From Clostridiales bacterium (GTDB taxonomy: Bacteria; Bacillota; Clostridia; Oscillospirales; Oscillospiraceae), in NCBI GenBank assembly GCA_004556965.1, contig SFFE01000012.1, positions 1-51,450 on the forward strand: a DNA stretch of 51,450 nt, given 5' to 3'. Of this stretch, positions 47,645-51,450 are shown in pieces. The notes under the pieces are model-generated. The model was given only the letters and a program-made list of their open reading frames with translations, did no database searches and was not told where the DNA came from. The translations under genes and the position numbers were made by a program. Position 1 is the stretch's first letter; each line of letters begins with the position of its first letter.

Positions 47645-49471
47645 ATGTGTGGAATCGTTGGCTATGTCGGCCGGCAGGAAGCTGCGCCGATTTTGCTGGA
47701 AGGGCTGAAAACGCTCGAATATCGCGGCTATGACTCCGCCGGCGTCGCGGTGCAGAAGGATGGGGCCATCCATATGGTCAAAGCGAGCGGTATGATCCGC
47801 AACCTCTGCGAAAAGACGCATGACGGCGCAGACCTGCGCGGCTGCATCGGCATCGGCCATACCAGATGGGCCACGCACGGCGCGCCGACGGATGTGAACG
47901 CCCATCCGCATGTCAGCAATGACGGCAAGTTTGCCATCGTACATAACGGCATCATCGAAAACTATCTGGAGCTGCGCGAAATGCTGCTGGCCAAGGGCTA
48001 TGTGTTCCACAGCGAGACGGATACGGAAGTTGTGGTGCATCTGATCGACATGTACTATGACGGCAATCTGAAGGAGACCGTGATGCGCGCCACCGCCCGG
48101 CTGGAGGGCAGCTATGTGCTCGGCATCCTGTGTGCAGACGAGCCGGATCGCCTGTTCGTCGCCAAAAACGGCGGACCGATGATCCTCGGCGTCGGTGCGG
48201 GCGAGAATTTCTTTGCCTCCGACGTTACGGCGCTCGTTTCGCATACGAAAAACGTGATTTACATCGACGACGGCGAATTTGCGGAGCTGACGGCCGACCA
48301 TCTCGCGGTCTATGACTGCACCGGGCAGCCGATCCAGAAGAAGATTTCCCGCGTGATCTGGGACATCGAAGCGGCGGAGAAGGGCGGCTACGACCACTTC
48401 ATGCTCAAGGAGATCATGGAGCAGCCGCGCGCCCTCAAGGCGACCATTGAGCCGCGCGTGAGGAACGACCAGATCGTCTTTGACGAGCTGAAGCTCACGG
48501 ATGAACAATTGCGCAAGATCAACAAGATCATGATTACGGCCTGCGGCTCGGCGTATTATGCCGGTCAGGCCGGGAAATATGTGCTGGAAAAGCTCACGAA
48601 GATCCCGGTCGAAACCGATCTCGCCAGCGAATTCCGCTACCGCGACCCGATCGTGGACGAACACACGCTCATGATTATCATCTCCCAGTCCGGCGAAACG
48701 GCGGATACCATCGCCGCGATGAAGGAGGCAAAAAGCAAGGGCGCGCATGTGCTGGCCATCGTGAATGTGGTCGGCAGCACGATCGCAAAGCTCGCGGACG
48801 ACGTGATTTACACGTGGGCCGGGCCGGAGATCGCCGTGGCTACCACGAAGGGCTACACCACGCAGGTTTCGGTGCTGTATCTGCTGGCCGTGTACGTTGC
48901 GGAAAAACTCGGCAGACTCAGCAGGAAAGAAGCGGCAAAGCTGACGGACGATATCACGATGCTTCCGCAGCAGATTCAGCGCGCGATTGATCTCAATCCC
49001 CAGATCGCACAGCTTGCAGAGCGGTATAAAAAGAACCCGTCGCTGTTCTTCATCGGCCGCAATGTGGACTATGCCGTGTGTCTGGAAGGCTCGCTGAAGC
49101 TGAAGGAGATTTCCTACCTCCACTCCGAGGCGTATGCCGCGGGCGAGCTGAAGCACGGTACCATCGCCCTCATCGACGAGGGGCGTCTGGTCATCTGCCT
49201 TGCGTGCTATGAGCCGCTCTTTGATAAGACCATGAGCAACGTCAAGGAAGTCAAGGCGCGCGGCGCGCGCGTGCTCGGCGTGGCGCTGGAGGGCAACCGC
49301 GCCATCTATACCGAGGCGGACGACGTGATCGTCGTTCCGCGCACAAACCCGCTTTTTAACGTTCCGGCGGAGATCGTGCCGCTGCAGCTCTTTGCCTACT
49401 ATGTGGCGAAGGCCAACGGCTGCTCGATCGACAAACCGAAAAATCTTGCGAAATCTGTGACTGTAGAATAA
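47645..49471 (+). CDS. glmS: Glutamine-fructose-6-phosphate aminotransferase
   Basis: 608 residues, full length. It makes glucosamine-6-P from fructose-6-P and glutamine, the entry step to UDP-GlcNAc. The N-terminal glutaminase domain starts MCGIVGYVGR with Cys1 after Met removal and has GHTRWATHG; two SIS domains follow with SQSGETADT and SLKLKEISYLHSEAY; the end is KNLAKSVTVE. AAGGAG lies before the ATG. Its product is the substrate of the glmM-encoded mutase at 19020-20372. Nine nt separate it from guaA, suggesting one transcript. Confidence 0.98.
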   Translation: MCGIVGYVGRQEAAPILLEGLKTLEYRGYDSAGVAVQKDGAIHMVKASGMIRNLCEKTHDGADLRGCIGIGHTRWATHGAPTDVNAHPHVSNDGKFAIVHNGIIENYLELREMLLAKGYVFHSETDTEVVVHLIDMYYDGNLKETVMRATARLEGSYVLGILCADEPDRLFVAKNGGPMILGVGAGENFFASDVTALVSHTKNVIYIDDGEFAELTADHLAVYDCTGQPIQKKISRVIWDIEAAEKGGYDHFMLKEIMEQPRALKATIEPRVRNDQIVFDELKLTDEQLRKINKIMITACGSAYYAGQAGKYVLEKLTKIPVETDLASEFRYRDPIVDEHTLMIIISQSGETADTIAAMKEAKSKGAHVLAIVNVVGSTIAKLADDVIYTWAGPEIAVATTKGYTTQVSVLYLLAVYVAEKLGRLSRKEAAKLTDDITMLPQQIQRAIDLNPQIAQLAERYKKNPSLFFIGRNVDYAVCLEGSLKLKEISYLHSEAYAAGELKHGTIALIDEGRLVICLACYEPLFDKTMSNVKEVKARGARVLGVALEGNRAIYTEADDVIVVPRTNPLFNVPAEIVPLQLFAYYVAKANGCSIDKPKNLAKSVTVE

Positions 49472-49480
49472 GGAGAACCC

Positions 49481-51007
49481 ATGGCCTATCAGACTGTGAT
49501 CGTCCTCGATTTCGGAGGACAATATAAAGAACTGATCGCGCGCCGCGTACGCGAGTGCGGCGTGTATTCCGTCATCATTCCCGGCGATGCGCCGCTGGAG
49601 CGCATTCAGGCGATGGAGCCGATCGGCATCATCCTGACCGGCGGACCGGACAGCGTTTATCGGGACGGCGCGCCCCGTTGCGACCCGAAGCTGTTTGACC
49701 TTGGCATCCCCATCCTGGGCATCTGCTACGGCCTGCAGCTCATGGTGTACTCCACCGGCGGCACGGTTTCGCCCTGTGATGTGAGCGAATATGGCCGCAC
49801 GAAGGTTGCGGTCGATCCCGACTGTGTGCTGTTCCGTGGCCTTGCGCCGGAGCAGATCGGCCTGATGAGTCATACCGATCAGGTCAGCGCGCTGCCGGAA
49901 GGCTTTCAGTGCTGCGCGCATACGAAGACCTGCCCGAACGCCGCCATCCGCAACGATGCACGCAGGCTCTACGGCCTGCAGCTCCACCCAGAGGTGGAGA
50001 ATACCCCGCACGGTACGGAGATGATCCGCAACTTCCTCTATGAGGTCTGCGGCGCTGCCGGCGATTATGATATGCGCGACTATGAGACCGTTATGATCGA
50101 GCAGATCCGCCGTCAGGTGGGCGACGAGCATGTCATCCTGGCGCTCTCCGGCGGTGTGGATTCCTCCGTCTGCGCGGCGCTGCTCGCCAAGGCCATTCCC
50201 GGCCAGCTCCACTGCATTTTCGTCGATCATGGCCTGATGCGCAAAGATGAGGGCGACGAGGTCGAGGCCGCGTTCGCGGACAGAGATCTGGATTTCATCC
50301 GCGTCAACGCGGAGGAGCGGTTCCTCAAAAAGCTCGCCGGCGTCACCGACCCGGAGCGCAAGCGCAAGATCATCGGCGAGGAGTTCATTCGTGTGTTTGA
50401 AGCGGAAGCGCGGAAGCTCGGTGAGATCCGGTTCCTCGCACAGGGTACGATTTATCCGGACGTAATCGAAAGCGGTGCGTATAATTCCGCCACGATCAAG
50501 AGTCATCACAACGTCGGCGGCCTGCCGAAAGACATGTGCTTCACCGATCTGGTCGAGCCGCTGCGCGGCCTGTTCAAGGACGAGGTGCGCGCGCTGGGGC
50601 GGCAGCTCAATTTGTCGAAGGCATTTGTGGAGCGCCAGCCGTTCCCCGGCCCCGGTCTTGCCGTGCGCGTGATCGGCGAGATCACGAAGGAGAAACTCGA
50701 TTTGCTGCGTGAGGCGGACGCCATTTTCCGCGAGGAGATGGCCAAGTCCCGCTGCAAGGCGGACCAGTATTTTGCCGTCCTGACCGACACGAGAAGCGTC
50801 GGCGTCATCGGAGATTTCCGCACCTATGGCTACACGGTCGCGCTCCGCGCCGTCAAGACCACGGACTTCATGACCTGCGAGTATGCGCCGCTGTCGCACA
50901 AGCTGCTCGGCCGTGTCGCCGCCAGAATTCCGAACGAAGTCCACGGCATCAGCCGTGTTGTCTACGACATCACCGGAAAGCCCCCTGCCACGATCGAGTG
51001 GGAATAA
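49481..51007 (+). CDS. guaA: GMP synthase (glutamine-hydrolysing)
   Basis: 508 residues. It aminates XMP to GMP. Class I amidotransferase domain with the Cys in GICYGLQLM (about residue 85) and its His-Glu in GLQLHPEVE; ATP-PPase P-loop LSGGVDSSV (about 223); and the C-terminal dimerisation domain ending PPATIEWE. AAGGAG lies 8 nt before the ATG. The 3' end of guaA is a known integration site for genomic islands in other bacteria, and repeats follow it here. Confidence 0.98.
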   Translation: MAYQTVIVLDFGGQYKELIARRVRECGVYSVIIPGDAPLERIQAMEPIGIILTGGPDSVYRDGAPRCDPKLFDLGIPILGICYGLQLMVYSTGGTVSPCDVSEYGRTKVAVDPDCVLFRGLAPEQIGLMSHTDQVSALPEGFQCCAHTKTCPNAAIRNDARRLYGLQLHPEVENTPHGTEMIRNFLYEVCGAAGDYDMRDYETVMIEQIRRQVGDEHVILALSGGVDSSVCAALLAKAIPGQLHCIFVDHGLMRKDEGDEVEAAFADRDLDFIRVNAEERFLKKLAGVTDPERKRKIIGEEFIRVFEAEARKLGEIRFLAQGTIYPDVIESGAYNSATIKSHHNVGGLPKDMCFTDLVEPLRGLFKDEVRALGRQLNLSKAFVERQPFPGPGLAVRVIGEITKEKLDLLREADAIFREEMAKSRCKADQYFAVLTDTRSVGVIGDFRTYGYTVALRAVKTTDFMTCEYAPLSHKLLGRVAARIPNEVHGISRVVYDITGKPPATIEWE

Positions 51008-51090
51008 CTGACAAAACCCGCAAAGCCTTGAAAACACTGGGTTTTTGAAGCGGAAACGGGGCATTTGATAGCAAATTGATAGCAGATATG
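51008..51090. other. Short direct repeats downstream of guaA
   Basis: TTGATAGCA occurs twice, at about 51065-51073 and 51076-51084, in TTTGATAGCAAATTGATAGCAG. Such repeats are seen beside integrase attachment sites of Firmicute elements. The segment AAAGCCTTGAAAACAC (51022 on) is compatible with an att core, but this is not proven. Confidence 0.4.
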
Positions 51091-51450
51091 TTATTTGTCT
51101 TTTCTCTGTTTCTTCAATCCTTTTATCAGAGCATCGCTTAATTCCTTCGAGGGGACTTTGGCCCACCGCTGGGTGGTGTCGTACTTCGGGTAGTTGTAGC
51201 GCCAGCGGTCATAGTCCTCCTTGGTGATCTCCCCGGCCTCCAACTTCGCCGCCTGTTCCCGCCACGCAATCAAGATTTTGTTCAGCTCACTGGCTTGACG
51301 GCCTCCCTGAAAAATATCTGCTTGCAGGCAGGCACGTCCATCCGCCTCTACCACTTTCAGACTGTAAACATCCTCCAAGGCGAACAGCGTATGGGCCAAA
51401 CCTATGTAGTTGTCTATGTCCGGGACGCTCAACGCCTGGGGCGATACATC
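51091..51450 (-). CDS. C-terminal part of an unrecognised protein, runs off the window
   Basis: The frame is open from 51450 to the stop TAA at 51091-51093, so at least 119 residues belong to a longer protein whose start is outside. The visible part reads DNYIGLAHTLFALEDVYSLKV, GGRQASELNKILIAWREQAAKLEAGEITKEDYDRW, and ends in KVPSKELSDALIKGLKKQRKDK. It is a charged, helical C-terminal region. I do not recognise the family. Position behind guaA, next to short direct repeats, suggests it belongs to a mobile element (inference). Confidence 0.6.
   Translation of the reverse strand, partial: DVSPQALSVPDIDNYIGLAHTLFALEDVYSLKVVEADGRACLQADIFQGGRQASELNKILIAWREQAAKLEAGEITKEDYDRWRYNYPKYDTTQRWAKVPSKELSDALIKGLKKQRKDK

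Noticed and set aside
47567..51166. A 1199-codon minus-strand frame across glmS and guaA
   Set aside because: It spans two real plus-strand genes and their junction; its composition (His/Arg/Ala/Asp-rich) is typical of antisense shadow.

Overview
The window looks like a chromosomal stretch of a high-GC, spore-forming Firmicute, most likely an Oscillospirales/Ruminococcaceae-type gut Clostridium. I infer this from the alpha/beta-type small acid-soluble spore protein, the T-box in front of alaS, the strong AGGAGG-type ribosome sites, the TTGACA/TATAAT promoters, the mltG-U32-alaS gene neighbourhood, and the GC-rich codon use. No rRNA, tRNA or CRISPR array is visible.

Layout. 1-210: the end of an RHS-repeat reading frame, cut by the window edge and closed upstream by a stop. 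362-4765: prolyl-tRNA editing protein, a HAD phosphatase, a sirtuin, a GT26 glycosyltransferase, thymidylate kinase and 5-formyl-THF cyclo-ligase. The 3' end of the last overlaps an antisense 44-residue Cys/Asn-rich membrane microprotein. 4989-15411: mltG (with a 15-nt minisatellite), a U32 peptidase, T-box/alaS, HIT, comEC, holA and an RNase M5-like gene. 15499-15780: a MITE-like element in the leader of nrdR. 16280-24291: DUF4363/YetF pair, dapF, an amino-sugar cluster (NagB-like protein, glmM, hexapeptide-repeat protein), flavodoxin-like protein, MATE exporter and an orphan histidine-kinase-like protein. 24509-29474: gap, a structured intergenic repeat with duplicated terminators, a MurJ/SpoVB-like flippase, mazG, HU, RqcP-like S4 protein and a P-loop protein. 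29574-41308: pgi, dacF, AI-2E-family transporter, cysteine desulfurase divergent from mtaB, serC-serA, a YczE-like membrane protein with an ECF S-component, an AlaX-type editing protein and the SASP. 41422-42789: pepV.

From about 42851 to 47401 an AT-rich element interrupts the GC-rich chromosome between pepV and glmS. It carries a tyrosine integrase, a 38-residue ORF, two minus-strand genes, an XRE regulator, a serine recombinase, a long three-tier hairpin and a 73-residue ORF. Similar 61-nt sequences flank it as possible attL/attR. No relaxase, conjugation, capsid or recognisable defence gene is present. glmS and guaA follow. The 3' side of guaA holds short direct repeats and the end of another unrecognised gene running off the window, possibly a second integration site.

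Functionally, much of the window serves the cell envelope: glmS-glmM make glucosamine-1-P for UDP-GlcNAc, dapF makes meso-DAP, a flippase, MltG and DacF act on peptidoglycan, and GT26 acts on wall polymers. A second theme is translation quality control (ProX-type and AlaX-type editing, AlaRS, MtaB, RqcP). The most unusual points are the NagB-like protein that lacks catalytic acidic residues, the overprinted cyclo-ligase/microprotein pair, the MITE inside the nrdR leader, and the hairpin and boundary repeats of the small island. I did not find a convincing, wholly new multi-gene system.
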